DNA of 64,000 nt, taken from positions 62,001 through 126,000 of the forward strand of contig PBIO01000030.1 of assembly GCA_002720865.1 (NCBI GenBank). Reading direction: 5' to 3'. The notes beneath the pieces were generated by a model, which did no database searches, was not told the origin of the DNA, and was given only the letters and a program-made list of their open reading frames with translations. The position numbers were made by a program, and so were the translations under genes. How positions within the stretch are numbered: the first letter of the stretch is position 1; every line of letters starts with the position of its first letter. Below are positions 45,727-54,898 of this stretch, piece by piece. Source of the DNA: Halobacteriovorax sp. GTDB taxonomy: Bacteria > Bdellovibrionota > Bacteriovoracia > Bacteriovoracales > Bacteriovoracaceae.

Positions 45727-46872
45727 ATGAAACTTACTCTTGGATTACTCACCATATTTTTTGTCTATCACAAGACCATCGATAGCCTTAATCCTTGGTG
45801 GAGACTCCTAATCCTTCCCATTATTTGGCTCGTCCTCACTTACCGTAAGCAAATAGATGCTGGAATAGATCAGGTTATCCAATATAAAAAGTCCTTACTA
45901 ATAATTAAGATTGTTTTCTTTATGCTTCTCGCCTTTAGAGGTGGAAAATCAATTTACAATACCTACAGACCCTTAAAAGCGATTGAAGATATTGCTGTGG
46001 TACACAAGCAAGCTGTTGAAATACTATTTCAAAAGAAAGAAAATCCTTATAAGCATATTCTTTTTGAACAGGTCCCTATAATAATAGAGAAGGACGGAAA
46101 AAAAGATACTTACAGTGGTTTTATTTATACCCCACTGGGAATGATCTATTACGCCCCCTTTATTCTTTGGCTAGGTAAAAAAGGAATGTATGCCGGTAAT
46201 TTAATTGGCTACTGGGGACTATTTATCCTTAGCTTATTAATTCTTTCAAAAAAGTCCTCATTTCATACCTACTTAGGTGGCTCACTTTTTTTGGCCGTAG
46301 ACTATATTTTCACGAAAGCTTTTAACCGTGGAACAAACGACTTTTTACCGGCACTTCTAATGCTATTGTCTATTTTTTATCTATCGAGGAATAAAAATAA
46401 ATTAAGTGGCATTTTCTTAGGTCTCTCCCTTGGGTTCAAACAATATCCAGGAGCAATAATAAGTTTTATATTTTTACATAATAAAAAAATTATTACACTA
46501 AGCGTAGCTTCGATTGTATTCGCCATTTGTATCTTACCTTTTGCCATAAATGACTTTACTTCTTTATACAGACAAATCTTTGAAGTTTTTCTATTAGCGC
46601 CTATGGGAAATACCATCCTTAAAGATCTACCTTCTCATCTCACCTGGCCAATTCCTTTATTTGCCGTATTAGGAATGAGCTATCTTTCATATAAAAGAAG
46701 ACTCGCTAATGATTGGAGTTCTTACCTGATTCCCTTTTTACTCTTCATCATATTTACGAAGTCTTCTTTTACAACCTACTTTATTTGTATTTTTCCTATA
46801 TCCATCTTTTTCTTTTTAGGAATTCCCGAAAGAGGTAATATTTCTGATTCCGAGGAAAAACAGTTAGTATGA
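45727..46872 (+). CDS. GT87-like polytopic glycosyltransferase
   Basis: Membrane protein of 381 residues with about ten helices. The block GIFLGLSLGFKQYPGAIISFIFL near residue 232 and the preceding NRGTNDFLPALLMLLSIFYL resemble the GT87 (DUF2029, PimE-like) group, which adds mannose or arabinose from a polyprenyl-phosphate sugar. Catalytic residues cannot be fixed. The ATG at 45727 is chosen; the frame upstream to 45664 runs back over the start of the divergent gene. Its stop overlaps the next start as ATGA, so this gene and the next are coupled. Confidence 0.72.
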   Translation: MKLTLGLLTIFFVYHKTIDSLNPWWRLLILPIIWLVLTYRKQIDAGIDQVIQYKKSLLIIKIVFFMLLAFRGGKSIYNTYRPLKAIEDIAVVHKQAVEILFQKKENPYKHILFEQVPIIIEKDGKKDTYSGFIYTPLGMIYYAPFILWLGKKGMYAGNLIGYWGLFILSLLILSKKSSFHTYLGGSLFLAVDYIFTKAFNRGTNDFLPALLMLLSIFYLSRNKNKLSGIFLGLSLGFKQYPGAIISFIFLHNKKIITLSVASIVFAICILPFAINDFTSLYRQIFEVFLLAPMGNTILKDLPSHLTWPIPLFAVLGMSYLSYKRRLANDWSSYLIPFLLFIIFTKSSFTTYFICIFPISIFFFLGIPERGNISDSEEKQLV

Positions 46873-48116
46873 ATATAGCTAAATCACTCCTTCTATTCAT
46901 TATTGTATTTATTCCGATATCTCACTATTTCATAATCCCTGGCGTAATTAAGTCCACAGAATTTAAACAAAACTTAGTTCTACCGGTTAGATATGAGGCT
47001 CAGCTCGTCGATGAGAGTAAAAAATTTCAACTCTATAGAAAATCGTCGAAGGGCAATATTGTAAACCTAGACAATGAGAGATATCCCAGCGCCCGTAGAT
47101 TCATAAGAGGGATCTCGGTAAAAGCTAAAGATTTAGATTCAATTAAATATCTCGATCTTTTCATAGGTAAAAAACAGTTTTCCTACACAAAAGAAAAAAT
47201 CAAGGAAAGTTGGAAAACAGAAATCAAAGGAAATGAAGTATTCCACTTAGCTCCGGATGAAGCTGATAGCGAATCAGTTTTAAAAACTATGTTCTTTTTT
47301 TCAAAGGCCTTATCTTCTGTTGTTAATTGGAGTCCTCACCTTTTCCTAAATATAATCTATCTTCTTGTTGTCATAGGCTTTATATCTTTCCTGATAAAAT
47401 TTCATCGCGGATTCATTCGCCTTAGTCTAGAGCTAGGAAAAGCTGCCTCTTTTAATAAGAAGCAATATTTAATTCTAGGTATTTTCTTTTCAATCGTATC
47501 TTGTATTTCCTTTTATTTTTCTAGGATGGAAATTGACACGCATCACGTAGGTTTCGTCTTTCAAGCGGCTCAAAAACTTTCAGAGGGTAAACAGCTATTC
47601 AGTGAAGTTTTCTATCATTATGCTCCTCTTACTGCACACCTTCATAATTTATCGATATTTGTATTTGGAGAGGAGGTTCTCTCTTTAAATCTATTATCAA
47701 GTTTATTTTACGGTGGTATTGCGGTTTTATTTTACTTTTTATTAAGTCATTTCTTTGCACTGAAAACATCAGTTCTCCTTGCTATACTATGGTTTTTATT
47801 TGCTCCGTTCTTTAAGGACACATTTATCCCCTGGTCATCCATTTACTGCCTATTTTTTCTACTCTCTAGTATTTTATTTAGCTTTAAATACTTCGAGACT
47901 AGTAAAACATCATTTTTAATCCTATCTGGAGTTACTGCCGCTTTTTGTTTTTGGACAAGACAGTCAGTAGGTCCCTTAGTCTTTATTGGATATATTATTT
48001 CTTTTTCTTTTATCCATTTTATTGAGGGAAAGTCTTTAAAGAGTTTCCTAAAAAATATAAGCCTTTTATTTTTCAGGTTTATTAATAACTTCCCTTCCTA
48101 TTTTGCTTTGGATTAA
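46869..48116 (+). CDS. GT39-like membrane glycosyltransferase, N-terminal part of a frameshifted gene
   Basis: The 415-residue product has one N-terminal helix, a periplasmic domain (about 25-150) and then GT-C helices with a first loop MEIDTHHVGFVFQAAQKLSEGKQLFSEVFYHYAPLTAHLH, typical of the PMT/ArnT-like groups with the D-x-H-type acidic site. After residue about 398 the sense is lost (RFINNFPSYFALD then stop). The continuing sense is in the next frame from 48073 on. Removing one T from the T5 run at 48069-48073 joins both parts into one protein of 722 residues. It could be a broken gene, a slippage site or a sequence error. Confidence 0.65.
   Translation: MNIAKSLLLFIIVFIPISHYFIIPGVIKSTEFKQNLVLPVRYEAQLVDESKKFQLYRKSSKGNIVNLDNERYPSARRFIRGISVKAKDLDSIKYLDLFIGKKQFSYTKEKIKESWKTEIKGNEVFHLAPDEADSESVLKTMFFFSKALSSVVNWSPHLFLNIIYLLVVIGFISFLIKFHRGFIRLSLELGKAASFNKKQYLILGIFFSIVSCISFYFSRMEIDTHHVGFVFQAAQKLSEGKQLFSEVFYHYAPLTAHLHNLSIFVFGEEVLSLNLLSSLFYGGIAVLFYFLLSHFFALKTSVLLAILWFLFAPFFKDTFIPWSSIYCLFFLLSSILFSFKYFETSKTSFLILSGVTAAFCFWTRQSVGPLVFIGYIISFSFIHFIEGKSLKSFLKNISLLFFRFINNFPSYFALD
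48069..48073 (+). other. Frameshift site (T5 run) splitting one glycosyltransferase gene
   Basis: Frame 0 reads SLLFFRFINNF into a stop; frame +1 reads YFSGLLITSLPILLWINIS from the same bases. With four Ts, the sequence would read SLLFSGLLITSLPILLWINIS, a continuous transmembrane helix that runs on into the downstream part. No start codon with a good ribosome site serves the second part. Confidence 0.7.
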
Positions 48117-49038
48117 TATTTCTGATTCTTCAGAGCATTGGATTATTCAAAACTTTAAGGCCCAAGGGGAATGGGCCTTCGGTGGACCAATCTATAGCTC
48201 TAAAGTATTAAAAAAGATTTTCGATGCCCTTCTTCCCATCAGTTTCTGGAGTGTCCCGCCATTAGCTTCTCTTTTTATTGCTCTTAAATTATTTATCAAT
48301 CCGTTAAAAGAAAAAAAGATTACATTACAGCAAAAAAAGCTAGGGCTATTGGTCGTTTTAGCCGTTGCCTCATGGGCCCAATATTTTCCTGTTCCATGCA
48401 ATAGACATTACTTCTGGGCAGGAACTCCAATGTTCATCCCATTTTTTGTCTACCTAAAAAACTTATACTATTACCTAAAAGAAACACCGTTTTCTCTAAA
48501 TAAAACCAGCTTCATCTTTGCGCTTATTTTATTATCATCGATACTTAGTTCAACGATTTTTGAAGTTCTTGATCGAAGCCTCTCTGCTGTTGCTAAGATT
48601 AATAAATATCAATATGAAATAAAGGAGCCCCATGTTTTAAAGGGAGTATTGGTAGAAAGCCAAGATACCGTTGTTCAGCTGGAGACGATCAATTCTTGGC
48701 TTCAAAAAATTCGACAAAGGCACCCAGATATTTCCTTAATAGGAAAAGATATTTATAATCAGCTTTTTGCTACTTTTTTACCTAGAAATGAATTACCAGG
48801 TATTTTACCCTCAGCAGTATTTACTTATGGCCCGCTAGAGGCGACTTATAAGTTTTTTAAGCATGAGAAGAACTTTATCTTAGAGAAAAGACCAATTATT
48901 TATTCAGGAAAGGAATTAAAATTAGTTAACGAATTATCTGACTATAGACTTCTCTTTCGAGTGAAGTTTAAACATGCTCTTGAGTACCAGTCAGGGCACG
49001 CACTATTTTACGTTCATAAAGACTTAAAGTTAGATTAG
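48103..49038 (+). CDS. C-terminal part of the frameshifted membrane glycosyltransferase
   Basis: The 311-residue frame begins at a TTG in the middle of what looks like a transmembrane helix (open back to 48061 as FYFSGLLITSLPILL), so it is very likely not an independent gene. It contains three further helices (ALLPISFWSVPPLASLFIALKL; LGLLVVLAVASWAQYFPV; FIFALILLSSILSSTIF) and a soluble periplasmic C-terminal domain of about 140 residues. The block NRHYFWAGTPMFIPFF is like the later loop of GT39-type enzymes. It is to be read together with 46869-48116. Confidence 0.55.
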   Translation: MLWINISDSSEHWIIQNFKAQGEWAFGGPIYSSKVLKKIFDALLPISFWSVPPLASLFIALKLFINPLKEKKITLQQKKLGLLVVLAVASWAQYFPVPCNRHYFWAGTPMFIPFFVYLKNLYYYLKETPFSLNKTSFIFALILLSSILSSTIFEVLDRSLSAVAKINKYQYEIKEPHVLKGVLVESQDTVVQLETINSWLQKIRQRHPDISLIGKDIYNQLFATFLPRNELPGILPSAVFTYGPLEATYKFFKHEKNFILEKRPIIYSGKELKLVNELSDYRLLFRVKFKHALEYQSGHALFYVHKDLKLD

Positions 49039-49039
49039 C

Positions 49040-50503
49040 TTATTTAAAGTTAATCTTTCGAATATCGTATAACGTGATTCCGTTAATCCGATGAAGAGCG
49101 ATACCGTTTTCTTCGATATTTTTATAGCAATCGTTTATCCCGCTTTCCCTTAATAAAGCATAACTAAATTTGTTAAGGGTTTCCGGTTTCTTACAGGTCA
49201 TTAGATCTTCAGCCATTCTATCAACAAGGGCACAATTTACTCTGGTTCCTTTTTTCGAAAAATAAGAATTAGTTAAATAGTCAGATGCTATATAAGTTTT
49301 ACCTTCTGGCTCAATATAGTTCCAAAACTGTGAATAGCTGAACTCACGATTAACTATTTCTTTATTGGAGCTATTCCAGTTTGCTGACATTTTTTTTGCG
49401 GCCTTTATAGACTTATCAAGTTTTGAATCAGCTAAGGCAAAAATGAGAAGAATAAGAACCAACCAGGTTTTATTCTGAAAGATAGGTCTATCTTCGATTT
49501 CTTTAAAAATAAAAAAGCAAATAAGAAAATACCCTGGAAAAACAAACCTATATGTTGGAAGCCCTCCATTGATTATAACGTAGATAAAATATGATGAGGC
49601 TGCCAGTAATACCGGAATATAGTTTTTGTTAATATCTTTTTTATAAATTTTATAAATAAGAATCGGTAACACCAAAATGAATAGCGCTTTACCTAATAGA
49701 AAATATGAAAAGTGCTGCATCAATAAATCAATTTGAAAATCAGACCCTACAAACTTTGAATAAAAAAGCCTCATTTGGGAGGTACTCTCCCCAGGGATTT
49801 TGCCGAGTAAGGCCGGGAATAAAGGGTTCTTAATTAATATCCAGTTTTTTATTAATGTAGGAAGTAAAACTAAGATAGAGATAGCCGAACAGATTAAAAT
49901 GCTTTTAATTTCTCGCCGATATTTAATAACAAAATATACTGAAATTGGTACTAGGTATAGTAATCCATTTAGCTTAACTGTCGGAATAAGCCCCATAAGT
50001 AGGCCAATAAATGCAGCGCGAGCGGGCCCCTCTAGCTTTTTAAATACCTTTTCATCGAAAATCATCAAAAAGCATAACAAAACCAACAAGGCTAAAGGGC
50101 CATCATTTTTAGCCACTAAAAAAAAAGTGGAGCCCTTACTTATTGTTAACAAAGTGATTCCGGCCAGTAGACCAATAATTTTATTTTTGAAGATTTTAAT
50201 GAGGAGAATTGAGCTTAATCCTAATCCAAAGAAAAAGTGTAAGAACTGGCTAACTTTTTGGGTTATGAATAAATCTCCCCCAGTTAAGTACATAGGGATA
50301 ATATAAAGATAGTCGAATAATCCTGCGAGAATAAAGAGGTCATTTTCTTTTAATGCCTCCATAAAGCTGGTTTCATACCAAATCCTCGGCATAGCGAGGT
50401 GGTAAGCAAAGGGATCATAATAATCGATAAAACTCATGGTCTCTAAGATTTTCAAAATGAATATCAAAGAAAATACTCCATAGAGTAGTTTTGTTATTTT
50501 CAT
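49040..50503 (-). CDS. Polytopic membrane protein, GT-C glycosyltransferase-like
   Basis: The product has 487 residues, 10-12 helices and a C-terminal soluble domain of about 110 residues. The first loop has IDYYDPFAYHLAMPRIWYETSF, with the acidic DPFAYHLA block found in GT-C enzymes of the GT39/PMT type (D/E-x-F-x-Y-H-x-A). Other features are FFLVAKNDGPLALLVLLCF and GLLMGLIPTVKLNGLLYLVP, the latter like the 'sK.ngl' helix of such enzymes. No substrate can be assigned. The stop lies one base past that of the convergent frameshifted gene. Confidence 0.72.
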   Translation of the reverse strand: MKITKLLYGVFSLIFILKILETMSFIDYYDPFAYHLAMPRIWYETSFMEALKENDLFILAGLFDYLYIIPMYLTGGDLFITQKVSQFLHFFFGLGLSSILLIKIFKNKIIGLLAGITLLTISKGSTFFLVAKNDGPLALLVLLCFLMIFDEKVFKKLEGPARAAFIGLLMGLIPTVKLNGLLYLVPISVYFVIKYRREIKSILICSAISILVLLPTLIKNWILIKNPLFPALLGKIPGESTSQMRLFYSKFVGSDFQIDLLMQHFSYFLLGKALFILVLPILIYKIYKKDINKNYIPVLLAASSYFIYVIINGGLPTYRFVFPGYFLICFFIFKEIEDRPIFQNKTWLVLILLIFALADSKLDKSIKAAKKMSANWNSSNKEIVNREFSYSQFWNYIEPEGKTYIASDYLTNSYFSKKGTRVNCALVDRMAEDLMTCKKPETLNKFSYALLRESGINDCYKNIEENGIALHRINGITLYDIRKINFK

Positions 50504-50593
50504 AGCTTAAAAATTATCAATTTTTGACTTTAAAGACTATCTCTTTGCACTGCGCATGGTCATTAAAAAACCATCAAATTAGAATAAGCCCCT

Positions 50594-51361
50594 ATGAAAT
50601 TATCAATCGTCATCCCTGTTTATAATGAAGAATCTACGGTTGAGGGACTAGTAAACCTCGTTCTAGATGCTGCAACCAAGTTGGACCCTAAAGTAAGCCA
50701 ATACGAACTAGTAATCGTAGAAGATGGCTCAAGTGACAAAACTAAAGAGGTCCTCAAGAAGTCTTTCGATTCACATGATAAAATTTCACTTTATTTTCAA
50801 GATTATAATCAAGGTAAAGGTGCTGCCATAGCCAGGGGCTTCAAGGAGGCCACTGGAGATATAATAGTCATTCAGGACGCCGATATGGAGTATGATCCAT
50901 GCGAGTACCCTATACTTTTAAAGCCTATCTTAGATGGGAAAGCTGATGTTGTTTATGGCAGTCGCTTCAAGGGTGATGTAGCGAGAGTTTTATACTATTG
51001 GCATTATTTAGGTAATCAATTCTTAACCTTAATGAGCAATATGCTTACTAATCTCAATTTAAGCGACATGGAAACTTGTTATAAAGTTTTCAAAGCTCCC
51101 ATTCTTAAAAACATGAATTTGGAATCTAACAGGTTTGGGATCGAGCCAGAAATGACAGCTAAAATCGCTAAGCTAAATGAACTTCGTATCTACGAAGTCC
51201 CCATTTCATATTACGGAAGAACTTACGCCGAAGGGAAAAAAATAGGCTGGAAAGATGGATTTTCAGCTCTTTGGTGTATTTTGAAATTCAACTTATTTAC
51301 TTCCACTTCTGAATCCTTCTCATCATCACCGGAATCGATTTTAAAGGAACTTCGTCAGTAA
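50594..51361 (+). CDS. GT2 glycosyltransferase, polyprenyl-phosphate sugar synthase-like
   Basis: Single-domain GT-A enzyme of 255 residues in the DPM1/DPG-synthase-like group: [47 protein letters not shown], and DXD as [10 protein letters not shown] near 97; then VYGSRFKG and the acceptor part [41 protein letters not shown]. Such enzymes put a sugar from a nucleotide donor on polyprenyl-phosphate and so could feed the GT-C enzymes around it. It lacks membrane anchors. The 3' end overlaps the convergent gene by seven bases. Confidence 0.87.
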   Translation: MKLSIVIPVYNEESTVEGLVNLVLDAATKLDPKVSQYELVIVEDGSSDKTKEVLKKSFDSHDKISLYFQDYNQGKGAAIARGFKEATGDIIVIQDADMEYDPCEYPILLKPILDGKADVVYGSRFKGDVARVLYYWHYLGNQFLTLMSNMLTNLNLSDMETCYKVFKAPILKNMNLESNRFGIEPEMTAKIAKLNELRIYEVPISYYGRTYAEGKKIGWKDGFSALWCILKFNLFTSTSESFSSSPESILKELRQ

Positions 51362-52848
51362 GTAAGTCCATTAGGATAAACATTCTCTTTCCTAGCAAGG
51401 ATCACTAAGTCTCTCGCTTTAAAGTGTATAATACTTACTAATTTTTCTGAATAATTAGACTTTATTTTCTCAAAATCAGCATTTCTCATTACGAATATGA
51501 ACTCCTTGCCCTTCCATTCATAAGGTATTTCTGATTTGAATTCTAATTTCTTTTCATCATTTAAGTAAGCTTTCATCCAATCTAAAGTTGTATTTACGAC
51601 TTCCCCACTATTTTCAAAAGCAATTAAGTTAGCAAGAGCAAAGAATGGATAAGAGTCATTAATCGTAACCCAAACTTCAGGCTGTTTTTTAAGACCTCTA
51701 GACATCTTCAAGGCCTGATGAATCTCTTTATCTCTTCTCGTTTTAACAGTTAATGGAAAAATCAAGAGCACAAGAGAAGCCGTTACAAATAAATAGCAAG
51801 TTCCTTTTTTTACTTTCTCAAACCAGCCTTCTTTTAAAAGGCTTGCTAAGTAAAAACCAACGGAAATAGCATAAAAGGGATAAAGAGGTAGTAGATAGTT
51901 AGAATACTTAAATTTAGGAATAGAAAGAAGAATAAGTAGACTAAAAAAAGCAATCAAAGAGAATCCATGAAAATCATTTTCTTTTTTCTTTAAATAACTT
52001 TTAAGAGAAAGCAGTATCAAAATAAGCCAGGGGCCAGTTTGTTTGAAGAGAAAAATAACGTAATCGAATGAATTAAACTTCTCAACCCCTCTTCCTTCTA
52101 TCATCGTATTGATAAAAGTCGACTTTATATACCAGTCGATCGTGACCTTATTACCTGTTAATAAAAGAGAGATTGGCCAAATCGAAAACATGATCAATCC
52201 AAGAATAAATCCAAGCCATGGAAAAGGATCTTTTAATTTTGAAAACGACTTCGTAAAAGCTAAATGAATTAAAATAACAAGAGGCACTAGTCCGGCCATT
52301 GGGCCTTTTGATAACATCGCAAATCCAAAGAATACTCCACAAAGAATCCATGCCTTCCTATTCTGTTTTTTAAAGGCCTCGAAATAAAAAAGAAGGCTTA
52401 TCAAAACGAACATCATTAATGGTGCATCTAGAGAGGGAAATCTTGTCTTCTTAATAAGAGGCGGAATAAGTACGAAGGCCAATCCTGAGAGATAGGCCCA
52501 AGACTCACTTCCATATTTCCTAACCGACCTAATAACAAAAAAGAGACTTATTAATGTAAACAGGCCACTAAACAGTCTCGCCGTTGTATAAGAAGCTCCA
52601 AAGAGCTTAAAAAAGATACCGTTTAAAGAGAAGATAAAGGGAATATGAACTGGAAACTCTGAATAAGTGGTGGAGCTTAATCTAGGAACAAGCCAATAGC
52701 CATCATTAGCTGCATGCTTGGCAAAAGCGGAATACAAATAGCCGTCAGCAAAGAAGCCCGGAACCCAGGCCTGCTGAAAATAAAGTGCAGCACCGAGCAA
52801 AAAGACAAATAAATATCCATTTTCGCTCAAATATTTGTTAGTTTTCAT
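51355..52848 (-). CDS. ArnT/PMT-like (GT39/GT83) membrane glycosyltransferase
   Basis: The product has 497 residues with about 11 helices and a C-terminal soluble domain. The first periplasmic loop [42 protein letters not shown] matches the ArnT/PMT_2 pattern (acidic residue, then a 'w.vP......y..kPPl' motif, here SEFPVHIPF). Further typical parts are AWAYLSG-like helices, [22 protein letters not shown] and [19 protein letters not shown], the latter with the KGP block. These enzymes move a sugar from a polyprenyl-phosphate donor to lipid A, glycan or protein. Acceptor unknown. Confidence 0.85.
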   Translation of the reverse strand: MKTNKYLSENGYLFVFLLGAALYFQQAWVPGFFADGYLYSAFAKHAANDGYWLVPRLSSTTYSEFPVHIPFIFSLNGIFFKLFGASYTTARLFSGLFTLISLFFVIRSVRKYGSESWAYLSGLAFVLIPPLIKKTRFPSLDAPLMMFVLISLLFYFEAFKKQNRKAWILCGVFFGFAMLSKGPMAGLVPLVILIHLAFTKSFSKLKDPFPWLGFILGLIMFSIWPISLLLTGNKVTIDWYIKSTFINTMIEGRGVEKFNSFDYVIFLFKQTGPWLILILLSLKSYLKKKENDFHGFSLIAFFSLLILLSIPKFKYSNYLLPLYPFYAISVGFYLASLLKEGWFEKVKKGTCYLFVTASLVLLIFPLTVKTRRDKEIHQALKMSRGLKKQPEVWVTINDSYPFFALANLIAFENSGEVVNTTLDWMKAYLNDEKKLEFKSEIPYEWKGKEFIFVMRNADFEKIKSNYSEKLVSIIHFKARDLVILARKENVYPNGLTY

Positions 52849-52894
52849 ATAATAAAGAATAATACCCTAATCAAACTGTGACCAGCTTAACACA

Positions 52895-53596
52895 ATGAAT
52901 CAAGAAGAAACGAATTCACAAATCTATAACGGTATCGAAGAGCTAGAGCTTCTCGACGCAGCCGATAATTATACCTATTCAATTATCGACAGGATAAAAG
53001 GCTTTTTCTCTTCCACAGGCCGTACTCTAGATTTTGGAGCCGGAGCTGGAACCTATGCAAAAAGGCTGGTTAAAAATGGTCTGCCTGTTGAATGCGTTGA
53101 GATTGATCCAACTCTAACGGGGATGCTTAAAGATAATAACCTTCAAGTGCATAACGGTCTGCCACCTATTGAGGATAGTTCTGTTGAGCAAATATATTCT
53201 ATAAATGTTCTAGAACATATCGATGATGATATTGAAACATTAAAAGGCTTTCACCGGATTTTAAAAGAGGATGGTCGTCTCTATCTCTACCTCCCGGCCT
53301 TCCCTATTCTCTACTCTAGATTCGATAAAAAAATTGGCCATTTTAGAAGGTATAAAAAGAGGGATTTAAAAGAAAAATTAGAAATAGCAGGGTTTGAAAT
53401 AAAGAACTTAGGTTATCGAGATAGCATAGGTTTTTTTGTGGCCCTACTCTTTAGACTTACTATAAATTCTGATTCTGTTAGTAAAAAATCTGTTGGAATT
53501 TATGACAAATTGATTTTTCCTTTTTCAAAGCTATTAGACCCTGTTCTTGGAACTTTTTTTGGAAAGAATATTGAAGTTATGGCCTTTAAAAAATAA
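52895..53596 (+). CDS. Class I SAM-dependent methyltransferase
   Basis: Methyltransferase of 233 residues (type 11/UbiE-like). SAM motif I is LDFGAGAGTYAKRL near residue 44, motif II VECVEIDPTLTGML, and the acidic turn IYSINVLEHIDDDIETLKGFHRILKEDGRLYLYLP is typical. The later KKIGHFRRYKKRDLKEKLEIAGFE resembles methyltransferases found in glycan clusters. The target is unknown; sugar O-methylation is the natural guess from context. It is divergent from the upstream gene with a 46-base spacer. Confidence 0.85.
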   Translation: MNQEETNSQIYNGIEELELLDAADNYTYSIIDRIKGFFSSTGRTLDFGAGAGTYAKRLVKNGLPVECVEIDPTLTGMLKDNNLQVHNGLPPIEDSSVEQIYSINVLEHIDDDIETLKGFHRILKEDGRLYLYLPAFPILYSRFDKKIGHFRRYKKRDLKEKLEIAGFEIKNLGYRDSIGFFVALLFRLTINSDSVSKKSVGIYDKLIFPFSKLLDPVLGTFFGKNIEVMAFKK

Positions 53597-54886
53597 TTAT
53601 TCGTAGTCGAATTGTTTAAGTTCATCTTTATTAAAAAAATGTCTCATCCAACCTGACTTCTGTTTTTTATTAACTAAGTTCCACCCGGTATTTACATCCT
53701 TCATAATATCCATTCGTTGGACATTAACCGGAAGTTTTTCACTTTTTAATTTTGATCTTAGAACCTCGGCATTTCTTCTAAAAGCACTACGATCCCCTAA
53801 TTTTAGATTGATCACATAGACGCTGTGAGCGAGCCAGCAAAGGGGAAACAAAATAAGAACAACCTTTCGGATTTTGCATTCTGATTTCCTAAACCATAAA
53901 TATAAATACCCAAAACAAAAGGTTCCCCAGGTGATAAACAGCTGTCCACCAATGGCCCTTCTCGCTGAATAATCCATCACTATAAAATAATAAGAAGTTG
54001 AGACAAGAATAATTACCGCGAATAAGGCTTCTGTTTTTAAGAAATTCTTTGCCCCTCTATCTCTAAAAATCCAAAAGGTCATAGCAAGATAGGATATCAG
54101 TGCGAGAGAACCTGTTAACCATCTCACCTTATAGTAATCATGTAAGAAAATAAGGGATAAGGTTTGTGAGAAAAGATGAGGCTTAAAGCCAAGAGCAGCT
54201 GCGTAACCATAGGGCTTCAAATAGGTCAAAATCACTTTGCTTACGAACACAAATAGAAAGGGAATAATCGTTTGTTTTAGAAGTTCTTTAAATTTATCAA
54301 TTAAGTTGTTATCGGCTTGAAACCAAAGGATATAAGCTATTTCAAGCAACGCTCCCATAAAAAAGAGACTTTCTGTGAAGTAAAAACCTATTGTCCAAAA
54401 AATAGCTTTTAATAGTTGAAGCCATATACTGCTAAATCTCTTTGTTAGATAAAAACCGAGGATAACTAAAAAATATCCGGGAAAATTAACCATAAAACTA
54501 GGCCATAGAATAAACTCAAAATTAGTATGATTAAAACTTAGCATAAGAAAAAAACCAAGAAAGAACCAAGTTGATTCTTTCTTAATCCTATCTAAGATTT
54601 TAAATGTCTCCAGGGCGTACAATGTTCCAAGAAAGAAGAAGAACCAACATACTAAATTTGCCAACATAAAATATTCATTTTGAAACAAGGGGAATAAGGT
54701 CGTATGCGAAAAATAAAGTGATGGAATTCGATAAATCCAAAATTTAATATAAGTGTTTGAGCCATTCTTATAGATTGAATCTAAATGCTCCCAATCATCA
54801 GATATAAAGTATGTTGGATAAAGCCAAGAGATAATTAATAATAATATGAAAAGGAGGCCAATTTTTTTATCGACTAAAAATTTCAT
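53597..54886 (-). CDS. Polytopic membrane protein of the glycan cluster
   Basis: The product has 429 residues with 9-10 helices. The N-terminal part is a signal-anchor helix and a short loop with FISDDWEHLDSI, an acidic DDWEH block as found in the first loop of GT-C enzymes, which supports a glycosyltransferase role. Further on are FILWPSFMVNFPGYFLVILGFYLTKRF and YSARRAIGGQLFITW. No family can be named with confidence. AGGA precedes the ATG. It lies at the end of the rfb operon, 12 bases after the reductase gene. Confidence 0.68.
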   Translation of the reverse strand: MKFLVDKKIGLLFILLLIISWLYPTYFISDDWEHLDSIYKNGSNTYIKFWIYRIPSLYFSHTTLFPLFQNEYFMLANLVCWFFFFLGTLYALETFKILDRIKKESTWFFLGFFLMLSFNHTNFEFILWPSFMVNFPGYFLVILGFYLTKRFSSIWLQLLKAIFWTIGFYFTESLFFMGALLEIAYILWFQADNNLIDKFKELLKQTIIPFLFVFVSKVILTYLKPYGYAAALGFKPHLFSQTLSLIFLHDYYKVRWLTGSLALISYLAMTFWIFRDRGAKNFLKTEALFAVIILVSTSYYFIVMDYSARRAIGGQLFITWGTFCFGYLYLWFRKSECKIRKVVLILFPLCWLAHSVYVINLKLGDRSAFRRNAEVLRSKLKSEKLPVNVQRMDIMKDVNTGWNLVNKKQKSGWMRHFFNKDELKQFDYE

Positions 54887-54898
54887 AATCTTCCTAGT

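Noticed and set aside
49800-50306. Open frame of 168 codons on the plus strand
   Set aside because: Antisense to a polytopic membrane protein gene; composition is the reverse-complement shadow of hydrophobic codons.
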